Source: Paraperibacillus esterisolvens
GTDB taxonomy: Bacteria > Bacillota > Bacilli > Bacillales > DSM-1321
Assembly: GCF_046237625.1 (NCBI RefSeq)
Contig: NZ_CP143545.1
Coordinates: forward strand, 3,844,001 to 3,908,000
Reading direction: 5' to 3'
DNA: 64,000 nt
The notes below the pieces were generated by a model, which was not told where the DNA came from, did not search any database, and saw only the letters and a list, made by a program, of their open reading frames with translations. Of the stretch, positions 1 to 7,916 are shown piece after piece. The translations under genes and the position numbers were made by a program. Position 1 is the first letter of the stretch; each line of letters opens with the position of its first letter.

Positions 1-130
1 TATTGATTTCTGCTTTAGGCTGCTCGATGGAAAGATCTGCAGCAGGCTGTTCAATTCTCTGCTGAGGCTGTATGGTTTTCATCTCCAGCTGCCCATGTAT
101 CGACTGCAGGCGTATCTGAGGTATATTCAT
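1..130 (-). CDS. yviE: YviE-like DUF6470 protein, N-terminal part (runs off the window)
   Basis: The minus-strand reading frame begins with ATG at 130 behind a GGGAGGG ribosome site and codes for about 43 residues before the window edge. The start MNIPQIRLQS and the later IEQPAADLSIEQP are typical of the DUF6470 family, whose B. subtilis member YviE lies directly after flgL and before fliW-csrA. The function of the family is not known. A terminator separates it from flgL, so it may have its own promoter. The call rests on the short N-terminal match plus position. Confidence 0.8.
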   Translation of the reverse strand, partial: MNIPQIRLQSIHGQLEMKTIQPQQRIEQPAADLSIEQPKAEIN

Positions 131-156
131 AGGCTTACCCTCCCTATTCCGCATTG

Positions 157-184
157 AAAAAAAAGCTATTCATATAGAATAGCT
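157..184 (-). terminator. Rho-independent terminator after flgL
   Basis: On the minus strand the arms AGCTATTC and GAATAGCT pair around a 5-base loop and are followed by eight T. The stem touches the flgL stop codon, so the flgM-flgN-flgK-flgL unit probably ends here, before yviE. Confidence 0.8.
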
Positions 185-1065
185 TATCGTAAAAAGTCCA
201 TTAATGTCGGCTGTATGATCTGTGCGCCTACACTTAGCGCGGCACGGTGTACACTTTCCTGGGTCTTCAGATCGGTGATGACCCGTTCAATATCGGCATC
301 TTCATTATCAGATAATACCCGGTTTGCGAAAACCTCCTGAGTATCTATACGGGATGAGATCATTTCCAGACGATTGTAACGCGCCCCAAGGTCTGCACGC
401 TCTGAAGATAAATTGTTAAGATGTGTATCCAGACTTGTAAGTGCAGTATCCAGTTCCGATGTTTTGTTGTCTTTCAGATCCTGAACCAGCTTTGTTAAGT
501 CTTTAAAAAGATCCTCTGAAAAGACATTCTCCGGATTGATATTCGCTCTGAGATTGACACCTGAACCCACCGCTACATTAAATGCTTCCGTATTTAATGG
601 TTTTTTTAATGTCCCGTCAGCATTGAGCTCGACTGGAGCATTATCAACGTTTGTGCCACTAAAGATATACTTGTCAGCAACCTTGGTATTCGCTACATTC
701 ACCAGGTCCTGCTTTAATTGGTCAATCTCAGCCGCTATGGATGTCCGCTCATCCACCGTATTGGTACCATTCTTCGCCTGCAGCAAAAGCTCACGGATCC
801 GCTGCAGCGATGTATTCGCCTGATCCATACCGGCATCCGAATTCTCCATCCAAAGATTCAATTCAGATAGGTTCCTTTTGTACTGCTCCACCTCGGTCAG
901 GTTCGTTCGGTAGAACATACCTTTCATGGCAACGACCGGGTCATCGGATGGCCGGGTGATTTTTTTGCCTGTGGACAGCTGGTCCTGGTATTGGCCCATC
1001 CGCTGGTAGCTGCTGCTGATGTGCTTGAGGGATGAGCCCGCAAGCATGTTTTGTGTTACGCGCAT
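184..1065 (-). CDS. flgL: Flagellar hook-associated protein 3 (hook-filament junction)
   Basis: FlgL is the second junction protein between hook and flagellin filament and is exported by the flagellar type III apparatus. The 293 residues match the family length (B. subtilis about 298). The N-terminal D0/D1 coil starts MRVTQNML and contains LSTGKKITRPSDDP, the flagellin-like signature. The C-terminal D0 helix ends SVGAQIIQPTLMDFLR. The middle is variable, as expected. It follows flgK with a 12-base gap and is the last gene of its unit. Confidence 0.97.
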   Translation of the reverse strand: MRVTQNMLAGSSLKHISSSYQRMGQYQDQLSTGKKITRPSDDPVVAMKGMFYRTNLTEVEQYKRNLSELNLWMENSDAGMDQANTSLQRIRELLLQAKNGTNTVDERTSIAAEIDQLKQDLVNVANTKVADKYIFSGTNVDNAPVELNADGTLKKPLNTEAFNVAVGSGVNLRANINPENVFSEDLFKDLTKLVQDLKDNKTSELDTALTSLDTHLNNLSSERADLGARYNRLEMISSRIDTQEVFANRVLSDNEDADIERVITDLKTQESVHRAALSVGAQIIQPTLMDFLR

Positions 1066-1077
1066 TTAGTTCTCACC

Positions 1078-2679
1078 TTACCTTCCGACGGTTCCCATAC
1101 CGTTGATGATTTTGTCGAGCATTTCGTCCACCAGGCTGATCATGCGGGCTGATGCATTGTAGGCATGCTGGAATTGGATCATATTCGTCATCTCTTCATC
1201 CAGGCTGACACTGCTGACGGATTGGCGGCGTTCTTCCACTGACTGCTGGAGGATGCCGCTGTTGTTGGTCATCCGGATCGCTTCCTGTGACTGGACAGCC
1301 ATATAGCCGATGGCGCCTTCATAATAGCTTTTGATGGTGCTGGTTTCGCCATCGATGGAGAGCGGCTGATTTTTAACCTCAGACAGCTTCAGAGCATTGC
1401 TGCCGTCACCGATTGACTTGGTTCCTGCAGCTGCAATATGGTCAAGGGAATCTGCGATATCCTTATGCAGTTTAATGCTTCCTGCTGCACCATCAGCGCT
1501 GCCCACACCGTCAAAAAAGCTCCTTGGTGTTTGGGTGCCGGCTGCTATGCTCTTCACATCCCAGCCGCTTTGATGCACTTCATTGAATTTCGCGGCAAAT
1601 TCATAGGCCATTTCATCCAATTTATGGAGCATCTCCGGGTACAAGCCCTTTACAATATTTTTGCCTGTAACAGGATCGAGCGCTTTTGTTTCAAAGCCAT
1701 ACGAATCTACTAAACTGCGAAGCTTGCCGCTTGCCGTGAATGCTTCTATATCAATTGGAGTGCCGCTAATCTCCTCAGTAGGTTTGCCGTTTGCATCGAG
1801 CACACGCATGCCTACGGAAATGCTCTCGACCATCTTGGTGTCTTTATCATAATTTACTTTTAATTCATTCACTGTATCCGAATTGCCGCTTAGCAATGGC
1901 CGTGTGCCATTCGCCGTGACGAGTTCAATGGTATATTTGCCAAGCGCCATTGGTGTGCCGTCCGGTTTTTTGGCCGGCATGCCGCCTGTACCGGTTGATT
2001 TCACTGAGATATTGACCATGGAAGACAGCTGATCAACCAGCGAATCGCGCTGATCATATAAGTCATTCGGCAGAAGTCCGTGCGGCTCTACGTCTGCGAT
2101 TTTTTGGTTCAAATTATTGATTTGATGAAGCAGCGAGTTAATCTGCGTAACTGAGACATCCATCTCATTCTTGAGGTCACCCTGGACACTTTTCAGGGTG
2201 CTGCTCAGATAGTTGAAGGTTTCTGCAACCGCGATGCCGCGCTGTCTCACAACGGAGCGGGCACCAGAGTTGTTTGGATTGATGGACAAATCCTGCAGCG
2301 ATCCCCAGAACTGGTCCATGACTGCGGACAAACCGGCCTCGGACGGCTCATTCAGCACTTCTTCCATCTTTTGCAGGGAATCGGCCCTTGTCTCCCAGTA
2401 GCCGAGCTTGTTTGACTCACTGCGGTACTGGACGTCGAGGAAGCTTTCCCTTACCCTCTCAACGCTGCCTGCGGTCACTCCCGTTCCCATCTGGCCCGGG
2501 ATCTGCGGCCGGTTCATCGATGGCGGCGGGAAGGCTTCGGTCTGGGTGAAATTCACGCGCTGCCGGGTGTACCCCGGGGTGTTGGCGTTTGATATATTAT
2601 TGCCGGTAACAAAAAGGGCGTTCTGCTGGGTGGACATTCCCCGCTTGGCCGTTTCTAAGCCATGAAAGGTTGATATCAT
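1078..2679 (-). CDS. flgK: Flagellar hook-associated protein 1
   Basis: FlgK caps the hook and links it to FlgL and the filament. The 533-residue protein opens with STFHGLETAKRGM and NNISNANTPGYTRQRV (about residues 28-43), the rod/hook-family N-terminal motif. It closes with the coiled C-terminal segment DEEMTNMIQFQHAYNASARM (about 495-514), which is conserved in FlgK/FlgE. A GGAGG site lies 7-9 bases before the ATG. It is slightly longer than the B. subtilis protein (about 507), with the extra length in the variable D2 region. Confidence 0.97.
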   Translation of the reverse strand: MISTFHGLETAKRGMSTQQNALFVTGNNISNANTPGYTRQRVNFTQTEAFPPPSMNRPQIPGQMGTGVTAGSVERVRESFLDVQYRSESNKLGYWETRADSLQKMEEVLNEPSEAGLSAVMDQFWGSLQDLSINPNNSGARSVVRQRGIAVAETFNYLSSTLKSVQGDLKNEMDVSVTQINSLLHQINNLNQKIADVEPHGLLPNDLYDQRDSLVDQLSSMVNISVKSTGTGGMPAKKPDGTPMALGKYTIELVTANGTRPLLSGNSDTVNELKVNYDKDTKMVESISVGMRVLDANGKPTEEISGTPIDIEAFTASGKLRSLVDSYGFETKALDPVTGKNIVKGLYPEMLHKLDEMAYEFAAKFNEVHQSGWDVKSIAAGTQTPRSFFDGVGSADGAAGSIKLHKDIADSLDHIAAAGTKSIGDGSNALKLSEVKNQPLSIDGETSTIKSYYEGAIGYMAVQSQEAIRMTNNSGILQQSVEERRQSVSSVSLDEEMTNMIQFQHAYNASARMISLVDEMLDKIINGMGTVGR

Positions 2680-2694
2680 CTTCTGTTCCTCCGT

Positions 2695-3189
2695 TTATGC
2701 TCTCGAGTTAAAGTAGGACCTGCTGCCTGCCGGCTTCTGCCCTTTTTGCTGCACCGGCTTTTCATAATTGAAGTTCTGCTGTTTCGGCCGGACCATATCC
2801 AGTGATAGATTGATGAATTGCAGCGATTGATAGATCAGCTGCTGATTCAGGTAATTAACATCCTTCAGCTTCAGGATCAGTTCTGACAGCCGCACTTTTT
2901 GCGACTGCAGCGCTTCTGCCTCTTCGGGGGCGGCGGTACGTATGCATTCCGTGAGGGTTCGCTCTGTCCCCGAAGGTTGTCCTGCGAGGAATGTATTCAC
3001 ATAGCTTTCCCGCTCTTTTTCCAGCATGCCGATAGCCTTCACATGGTTTTGTTCATGAATCATGATTTTATTCAGGGCCGGCATGTCGCCTTTTTTAATG
3101 ATCTCTGTTTTTTTCTGGGCCAGGTCATACAAGCTCTGATGGAGCTTGAGCTGTTTTTCCATGGTGTTCAGGATACTCTGGGCAGACAT
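2695..3189 (-). CDS. flgN: FlgN-type export chaperone for FlgK/FlgL
   Basis: FlgN-family proteins are small helical cytoplasmic chaperones that hold FlgK and FlgL ready for export. This 164-residue protein is largely helical with heptad-like stretches (residues 1-140) and a polar, basic C-terminal tail (PVQQKGQKPAGSRSYFNSRA). The B. subtilis counterpart is YvyG. Position between flgM and flgK, with a 15-base gap to flgK, supports the call. A strong AAAGGAGG site precedes the ATG. Confidence 0.92.
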   Translation of the reverse strand: MSAQSILNTMEKQLKLHQSLYDLAQKKTEIIKKGDMPALNKIMIHEQNHVKAIGMLEKERESYVNTFLAGQPSGTERTLTECIRTAAPEEAEALQSQKVRLSELILKLKDVNYLNQQLIYQSLQFINLSLDMVRPKQQNFNYEKPVQQKGQKPAGSRSYFNSRA

Positions 3190-3219
3190 GTTCTCCGCGC
3201 CTCCTTTATGATCAAAAAA

Positions 3220-3247
3220 ATGGAAACTGACCGCGTGGGGTCAGTCT
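3220..3247 (-). terminator. Weak hairpin between flgM and flgN
   Basis: The minus strand has ACTGACC and GGTCAGT arms around a 6-base loop just after the flgM stop, followed a few bases later by a run of seven T. It could lower readthrough from flgM into flgN-flgK-flgL rather than stop it. Confidence 0.5.
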
Positions 3248-3510
3248 CACTTACCAAAGTAATACTTGATGATGCTTTTTGCCGTTTCTCCGGCATCCAC
3301 TTTGTACGTTCCGTTTTTAAGCTGCTGCTTAAGCTCTTCAACCTTCGCCTCGCGCTGTGCGGGGATCTGGGAGGTGTGCTGGAGCTCTTTTGCTGTTTTT
3401 GAAATTTCTACTTTATCTGCCTTCAGCGAGCTTTGCTTGATTTCGTCTGTTTTCTGGATCTGACGCTTGTATGGGTTCATGCCTGCCGAACTGAGATGGT
3501 TGATTTTCAT
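3247..3510 (-). CDS. flgM: Anti-sigma-D factor
   Basis: FlgM binds sigma-D (FliA) until the hook-basal body is complete, so it times late flagellar gene expression. The 87-residue protein has the usual layout: a disordered N-terminal part (MKINHLSS, NPYKRQ) and a C-terminal sigma-binding part with DKVEISKTAKEL (about residues 32-43) and helical segments to the end. GAAGGAGAGG lies ahead of the ATG. A sigma-D-like promoter is visible upstream, giving the usual feedback loop. Confidence 0.95.
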   Translation of the reverse strand: MKINHLSSAGMNPYKRQIQKTDEIKQSSLKADKVEISKTAKELQHTSQIPAQREAKVEELKQQLKNGTYKVDAGETAKSIIKYYFGK

Positions 3511-3555
3511 AGGTAATACCTCTCCTTCAGTCGTTCGTTTTTCTCCATGTCTATA

Positions 3556-3582
3556 TTATCGGATGAAAGGGCACTTTTTTGA
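3556..3582 (-). promoter_or_regulatory. Sigma-D-type promoter for flgM
   Basis: On the minus strand TCAA, a 15-base spacer and TCCGATAA resemble the sigma-D consensus TAAA-N14-16-GCCGATAT. It lies about 45 bases before the flgM start. The -10 element matches at six of eight positions; the -35 is weaker. Confidence 0.6.
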
Positions 3583-3639
3583 ATTTATTTATATTACTTT
3601 TTGTTGACAAGTTTTGCAAAAGTGTTACTTGAGGGATTT

Positions 3640-4044
3640 CTATCCTCTCTTAGTAAAAAATGCATTCTTGTTTTCAATATTTTGGGTTCTGGAATCTTCC
3701 TTGGCCAGCGTTTCAAGCTGACCTTTTAGACTGGAAGTACAGCTGCCGCAAAGCTTTCCTTCACGGATCAAGGTCCCGCATTTAGCACATGGATAACCGA
3801 GATTCGGGAATTGAGCGAGCTTTAATTTGCCGGTACGGATAAACTTAAGCAGCAATTCCTTATCAATCCCAACCGCCTCTACAACCTGCTCGATTGTGGC
3901 CATCCTGTTTTCCCTTTTTCTTATATAATTATAAACATTTTCATAATCTGCCTGTTCTTTTTTATAACAGCTTTCGCACACGTCCCGCACACTATTCTGG
4001 ACAAAAATCGCGTCACAGCTTGGACAGTTCAATATTTCCGCCAT
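3640..4044 (-). CDS. yvyF: YvyF-type flagellar operon zinc-ribbon protein
   Basis: This small protein lies between comF and flgM in Bacillus and is co-transcribed with flagellar genes; its biochemical role is not settled. ATG at 4044 (MAEILNCPSC) is preferred over an upstream in-frame ATG because AGGGGAG sits eight bases before it. It has four CxxC pairs: CPSC and CESC near the N terminus, CAKC and CGSC near the C terminus, giving two zinc ribbons. Between them is a helix-turn-helix-like segment (IEQVVEAVGIDKELL, about residues 50-64). Total 134 residues. Confidence 0.9.
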   Translation of the reverse strand: MAEILNCPSCDAIFVQNSVRDVCESCYKKEQADYENVYNYIRKRENRMATIEQVVEAVGIDKELLLKFIRTGKLKLAQFPNLGYPCAKCGTLIREGKLCGSCTSSLKGQLETLAKEDSRTQNIENKNAFFTKRG

Positions 4045-4102
4045 CCCATTATCTCCCCTTGATTCCATTTATACTATTATATCGGCACGAAAGGCCGGTT
4101 TT

Positions 4103-4795
4103 TTACCCTCTGGCAAGGGTAAGGGAAGAAACCCGGGCGGCACCATTAACCTTTAACACTTTGGCTGCATGTCTCAGTGTTGAGCCTGTGGTGTAAATAT
4201 CATCGAACAGTAAAATGGATTTTCCAGTGATATTCACCCCGTCTAAAAGAGAGAAAACCTGCGCATGCCGCATCCGTTCCTGCCTTGTTTTTTTGGACTG
4301 TTTTTCTGAGTGAGTCCGTTTTAGGGCATAAAAGGATTCGAGCCCGATAGCAGAAATTCCGGCCTCTGACTGGTTGAAGCCCCTTTCTGCCAGCCGCTCA
4401 CTGCTTAGAGGGATCGGAACGGCTAGATCAAACTCAAGAGCTTTTAGCGCTTCTGCGAGTGCCGCCTTAAAACCTTCTATTAAAATATAATCACCGCGGT
4501 ATTTGAATCGGGCAAGCAGTTCTTTTAAAAAGTCATTGTATTGATAAAGGGATGTATTTTGAGTGAGGACTCCCTGCCAAAGAGAATCTTCCTCCCAGCG
4601 GCGGCAGTCTGAACAGGAAGAGGAGGATATTTCAGAAAGCGGGCGGCTGCATATCTGACAGCGGATTCCGGTGATGGGCGCGAGCTTTTCCAGGCAGTCC
4701 CGGCAGAAGCGGTTTTCCCCTTTTTCTTTTGCAAAGAGCGAAGACCAGGTGATGTTTTCTTCCTGTCTGGAGCCGCAGTATAAGCAGTACTTCAA
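4103..4795 (-). CDS. comFC: ComFC, amidophosphoribosyltransferase-like competence protein
   Basis: ComFC acts in the cytosol during uptake of transforming DNA and partners the ComFA helicase. The 230 residues hold an N-terminal zinc-finger region with CLYC, CRDC, CQIC and CSDC pairs (residues 4-60). A C-terminal phosphoribosyltransferase fold carries the PRPP loop LLFDDIYTTGSTL (about 194-206). The length matches the family. The start overlaps the comFA stop by four bases (ATGA), showing translational coupling. comFB, which lies between comFA and comFC in B. subtilis, is absent. Confidence 0.96.
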   Translation of the reverse strand: MKYCLYCGSRQEENITWSSLFAKEKGENRFCRDCLEKLAPITGIRCQICSRPLSEISSSSCSDCRRWEEDSLWQGVLTQNTSLYQYNDFLKELLARFKYRGDYILIEGFKAALAEALKALEFDLAVPIPLSSERLAERGFNQSEAGISAIGLESFYALKRTHSEKQSKKTRQERMRHAQVFSLLDGVNITGKSILLFDDIYTTGSTLRHAAKVLKVNGAARVSSLTLARG

Positions 4796-6246
4796 TTCAG
4801 AAGCCCCCTTTTTTCGCCTTCTCTGTTCATTCCTTTAATGTGTTTTACAGCCGCTAGCATGGCTTCTGTCCGGCCAAAGTGGAAGAAGGTGATGCTGCCA
4901 TGGGGATGCTCAGCCTTCCGCCCCACCCGGCCGGCAATCTGGACCAGGGCGCTTTCAGTGAAGACCGGCTGCTCGGCGCCGAGCACACAGACATCAAGCC
5001 CCGGTATTGTCACACCCCGCTCAAGGATTGTGGTTGTAAGAAGTCCCGGCACCCGCCCTTCCCGGAGCGCGAGGACCTTTTTCTTCCGGTGGGGGTCCTT
5101 TGAGTGGACAGAAGCAATTTCCGGATCCAGTGCCTGAAACAGCGGCAGTGCTTCTTCCATCTTTTTAATACTGGGAAAGAAGAGGAGAAAGGGGAGAGAA
5201 AGCTGGAGGCGTTCTTCAAGCCAGGTTTTCACACGGGTCGGGATTTTCTTTTTCGTGAGGTTTTTCTCCCAATTCCCTATCCACTGCAGCTCAGGAACAG
5301 GGATCGGATGGCGGTGGAAGCGTGCCGGGATTAAGGCGGAGGGGAGTCTGCCTGATACAGCCTGATGTTTAAGGGAAGAGGAGGGTGTGGCGGTTAAATA
5401 AATGAGAGAAGATGGGTTTTTCCTGGCTCTCTCAGCGGCCTGTCTCAAGGTAAGATCAGCTGAAAAGGGAAATGCATCCACTTCATCAATGATCATCACA
5501 TCAAATGCCTGCCGGAAGCGGTAGAGCTGGTGGGTGGTGGCAAGAATCAGCTGGCCCGGTGTGTGACGCTCCTCGCTGCCGCCGTACAGGGCGGCGGTCA
5601 CAGCAATCGGAAAGGCGGCCCGGAGGCGCGGAGCAAGCTCAAGGACCACATCCGTCCTCGGGGCGGCAAAGCAGATCCGCTTCCCTTCTCCCAGGCCGGC
5701 GGCAATGGCATCGAACAAAATTTCTGTTTTTCCGGCGCCGCAGACGGCCCATATAAGGAGTTCACCATGTGTCTGTATAGCATTTACAGCCTTCAGCGAC
5801 GCTTCCTTTTGTGCAGGGGAAAGCGTACCTTTCCAGGCGAGCGGTTCTTCCAGGCTTGGATAGGCCGGTTCCGGACCCTTCCACACATACAGTTTTGAAC
5901 AAGAGCTCACCCTCCCCATCATGATGCAGCTGCGGCAGTATGCACAGCTTTTTCCGCACGCACTGCAGGGGAATTCGGCGAAAAGATGAGGTTCGGTGTT
6001 TACACACCGGCTGCAGGTGGAGCGGCCGCCTCCTTCTGTGAGACCGGGAATCCAGCCGATATAGCCGTGTTCGAGATGGCTTTCGAGGAGGCTGTGATAA
6101 TCAAGGAGCTCGTCATGCAGCAGCATCCTGCCGGCGAGATGTTTCTGTAGTCCTGGTGAATGTTCAAAGCGAACAAGGGGATTGGAGCGGGGTACGGGGG
6201 GTTCTTGGGAAGGGAGTTTAGGGGCAAAAAGCTTTAACAGATTCAG
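4792..6246 (-). CDS. comFA: ComFA, DEAD-box ATPase of DNA uptake, probable CTG start
   Basis: ComFA is a cytosolic, membrane-associated ATPase that helps pull single-stranded DNA through ComEC. From N to C it shows a four-cysteine zinc finger (CSRC, then CSACGKSCAYCRSC), Walker A VCGAGKTE, the DEAD-like box IIDEVDAF, motif III LTATP, and the helicase C-domain motif QIAGRVGR. The frame stays open far into degV, but that part is a shadow. A GGAGGTGG ribosome site (6250-6257) sits just before an in-frame CTG at 6246 (LNLLKLF), giving 484 residues, close to the family's usual 460. No ATG, GTG or TTG lies in a good place. Homology is certain; the CTG start is an inference. Confidence 0.93.
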   Translation of the reverse strand: MNLLKLFAPKLPSQEPPVPRSNPLVRFEHSPGLQKHLAGRMLLHDELLDYHSLLESHLEHGYIGWIPGLTEGGGRSTCSRCVNTEPHLFAEFPCSACGKSCAYCRSCIMMGRVSSCSKLYVWKGPEPAYPSLEEPLAWKGTLSPAQKEASLKAVNAIQTHGELLIWAVCGAGKTEILFDAIAAGLGEGKRICFAAPRTDVVLELAPRLRAAFPIAVTAALYGGSEERHTPGQLILATTHQLYRFRQAFDVMIIDEVDAFPFSADLTLRQAAERARKNPSSLIYLTATPSSSLKHQAVSGRLPSALIPARFHRHPIPVPELQWIGNWEKNLTKKKIPTRVKTWLEERLQLSLPFLLFFPSIKKMEEALPLFQALDPEIASVHSKDPHRKKKVLALREGRVPGLLTTTILERGVTIPGLDVCVLGAEQPVFTESALVQIAGRVGRKAEHPHGSITFFHFGRTEAMLAAVKHIKGMNREGEKRGLLN

Positions 6247-6261
6247 GGAATCCACCTCCAA

Positions 6262-6300
6262 TAAAAAATTCGGTGCCCCTTTATCATTCGGCACCGAATT
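6262..6300 (-). terminator. Rho-independent terminator after degV
   Basis: Perfect 11-base arms (AATTCGGTGCC at 6290-6300 read in reverse, GGCACCGAATT at 6267-6277) enclose a 12-base loop and run into a T tract. The T tract ends five bases before the comFA ribosome site, so degV readthrough into comFA is blocked. Confidence 0.88.
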
Positions 6301-6310
6301 CGTGAAACCT

Positions 6311-7153
6311 TTAATATTTTTTTGCCCAGCCAAGGCCCATTGCGCCCTCGCCGATGTGGGTGCCGATGACCGGACCGAAATAGCTGATGCAGAACTCGAC
6401 CTGCGGGAATTTCGGCGACAGCTCTGCCATCCATTCCTCGGCTTCCGCCGCGCGGTTGGCATGAATGATGGCAGCCTGCATCGGTTCGCCCGTCTGCGCC
6501 TCCTGCAGGAGTTCTTCAATTCGTTTCATCGCTTTTTTCCGGGTGCGGATCTTTTCGGACGGAATGATGATTTTATCTTTGAATGTGAGGAGGGGTTTGA
6601 TCTGCAGCATGCTGCCTATGAAAGCCTGGGCGCTGCTCAGGCGGCCGCCGCGCTGGAGATGGGAAAGGTCGTCGGCCATAAAATAGGCATTTGACGTTTT
6701 CTTCATATCTTCAAGACGCTCTATGATTTCTTCAGGGTTTCGGCCTTCCTTCGCCATTTTCGCCGCCTCCAGTACGTAGAAGCCCTGGACCATACAGCTG
6801 ATCTCGGTGTCAAAGCTGTAGACCGTGATGTTTTCCACCAGGTTTCCTGCCGTGATGGAGCCCTGGTATGTACCACTGATGCCGCTTGATAAGTGGACGC
6901 TGATAACCGCGTCATACTCTCCTGCCAGCTCCTCATACTTCGCAATAAGTTCGCCGACAGCCGGCTGGGAGGTCGTCGGCAGCTTTTCCTGCCTCTTGAT
7001 TTCCTCATAAAACTCCCCGGCCGTAATGTCCACTTCCTCACGGTAAGACTCCTCGCCGAAAATCACATTAAGCGGAACCATATGTATATCAAACTTCCCA
7101 AGCGTCGCCTGGGGTATATAAGCGGTACTATCCGTAACAACAGCCGTTCTCAT
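6311..7153 (-). CDS. DegV/FakB family fatty-acid-binding protein
   Basis: DegV-family proteins bind a fatty acid in a deep pocket, and the FakB members present it to the kinase FakA for phosphorylation. The 280 residues start MRTAVVTDSTAYIP, the family's N-terminal strand and first ligand-site serine/threonine region. They contain SSGISGTYQ (about residues 90-98) and the late segment GPVIGTHIGEGAMGLGW with the conserved His/Gly pair. In B. subtilis the same place next to degU-degS holds yviA (degV). Which fatty acid it prefers cannot be told from sequence. Confidence 0.93.
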   Translation of the reverse strand: MRTAVVTDSTAYIPQATLGKFDIHMVPLNVIFGEESYREEVDITAGEFYEEIKRQEKLPTTSQPAVGELIAKYEELAGEYDAVISVHLSSGISGTYQGSITAGNLVENITVYSFDTEISCMVQGFYVLEAAKMAKEGRNPEEIIERLEDMKKTSNAYFMADDLSHLQRGGRLSSAQAFIGSMLQIKPLLTFKDKIIIPSEKIRTRKKAMKRIEELLQEAQTGEPMQAAIIHANRAAEAEEWMAELSPKFPQVEFCISYFGPVIGTHIGEGAMGLGWAKKY

Positions 7154-7204
7154 AAAAAAACCTGCCTTATTCCGTATTTTTCTTCATTATACATCATCCT
7201 TGGA

Positions 7205-7230
7205 GGGACTGTCCCATTTCCCGGAAATGG
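7205..7230. repeat. Palindromic family A, clearest copy
   Basis: GGGACTGTCCC (5-base arms, one-base centre) is joined to CCATTTCCCGGAAATGG (8-base arms, one-base centre). It lies between degV and the VOC gene. Related copies lie near 10505, 14327, 46053, 49737, 50955 and 60745, always between genes. Confidence 0.8.
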
Positions 7231-7338
7231 GGGAATCCACTATTTCTGGATTATTTCCCAACAGTCAGATTAGTTAAAGAAGGAGATTTTACTTTATAAG
7301 GAGAAATAATAGTGAACACTAAATGGAGGTAAATAAAG

Positions 7339-7776
7339 ATGATTCCACAACGAATGAGTTTGATTACAATAGGGGCTTGGGACCTTCCTTTGCTTCGTTT
7401 TTTTTATAAAAAGTTAGGATGGTGCGAAACTGATTGGAGCAGCGATAATTACGCTGTCTTTAAAACAGCCGGCGGCATGCTTTCTATATGGTCTATTCAT
7501 GAGATGACGAAGGACGTAAACATTCCAGTTTCTGAAACTCCAATTTATTTTAGAGGAGTTACCTTAAGTATTAACGTGGATGAACCTATTCAAGTAGATG
7601 AGGTTATAGATAAAGCAAGAGAAGCAGGAGCTAAAATTGCCCTTGAAGCACATGATGCTTTTTGGGGTGGAAGAAGCGGGGCATTCATGGACCCTGAAAA
7701 TAATTATTGGGAGGTAGCATATAACCCTAATTCCATATTTGATGAGCGGGGTGCAATGGTGGAAATGAATGGTTAA
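7339..7776 (+). CDS. VOC (glyoxalase/bleomycin-resistance) superfamily protein
   Basis: The 145-residue protein has two beta-alpha-beta-beta-beta units typical of the vicinal oxygen chelate fold. The first begins MSLITIGAWDLPLLRFFYKKLGW and the second ends with GAFMDPENNYWEVAYNP, which contains the D-P-x-x-N-x-W/E signature of metal-site strands. VOC members range from lyases to antibiotic-binding proteins, so the substrate is unknown. GGAGG precedes the ATG by about nine bases. Codon use is more AT-rich than in degV or degU on either side, and it is the only plus-strand gene here, so it may be a later arrival. Confidence 0.85.
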   Translation: MIPQRMSLITIGAWDLPLLRFFYKKLGWCETDWSSDNYAVFKTAGGMLSIWSIHEMTKDVNIPVSETPIYFRGVTLSINVDEPIQVDEVIDKAREAGAKIALEAHDAFWGGRSGAFMDPENNYWEVAYNPNSIFDERGAMVEMNG

Positions 7777-7842
7777 CCCACTCTTTTAGGTCAGCGGGAT
7801 CTCTTTTATATAATTCCCTTCCAAAAACGCACTTCTATAGAG

Positions 7843-7877
7843 AAAGCTCAGAGCTTTTTATGGCCCTGAGCTTTTTT
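7843..7877 (+). terminator. Terminator after the VOC gene
   Basis: AAAGCTCAG and CTGAGCTTT pair around a 14-base loop and end in a T run. It lies between the converging VOC gene and degU. The reverse reading is weaker, so it mainly serves the plus strand. Confidence 0.75.
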
Positions 7878-7916
7878 GTTTGCTGTTTACTGTTAAAGTA
7901 CGTCAGCACCAGTATA

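Noticed and set aside
6247..6519. N-terminal extension of comFA into degV
   Set aside because: It lies antisense-free but out of frame over conserved degV codons, crosses the degV terminator and has Arg-rich sequence unlike ComFA.
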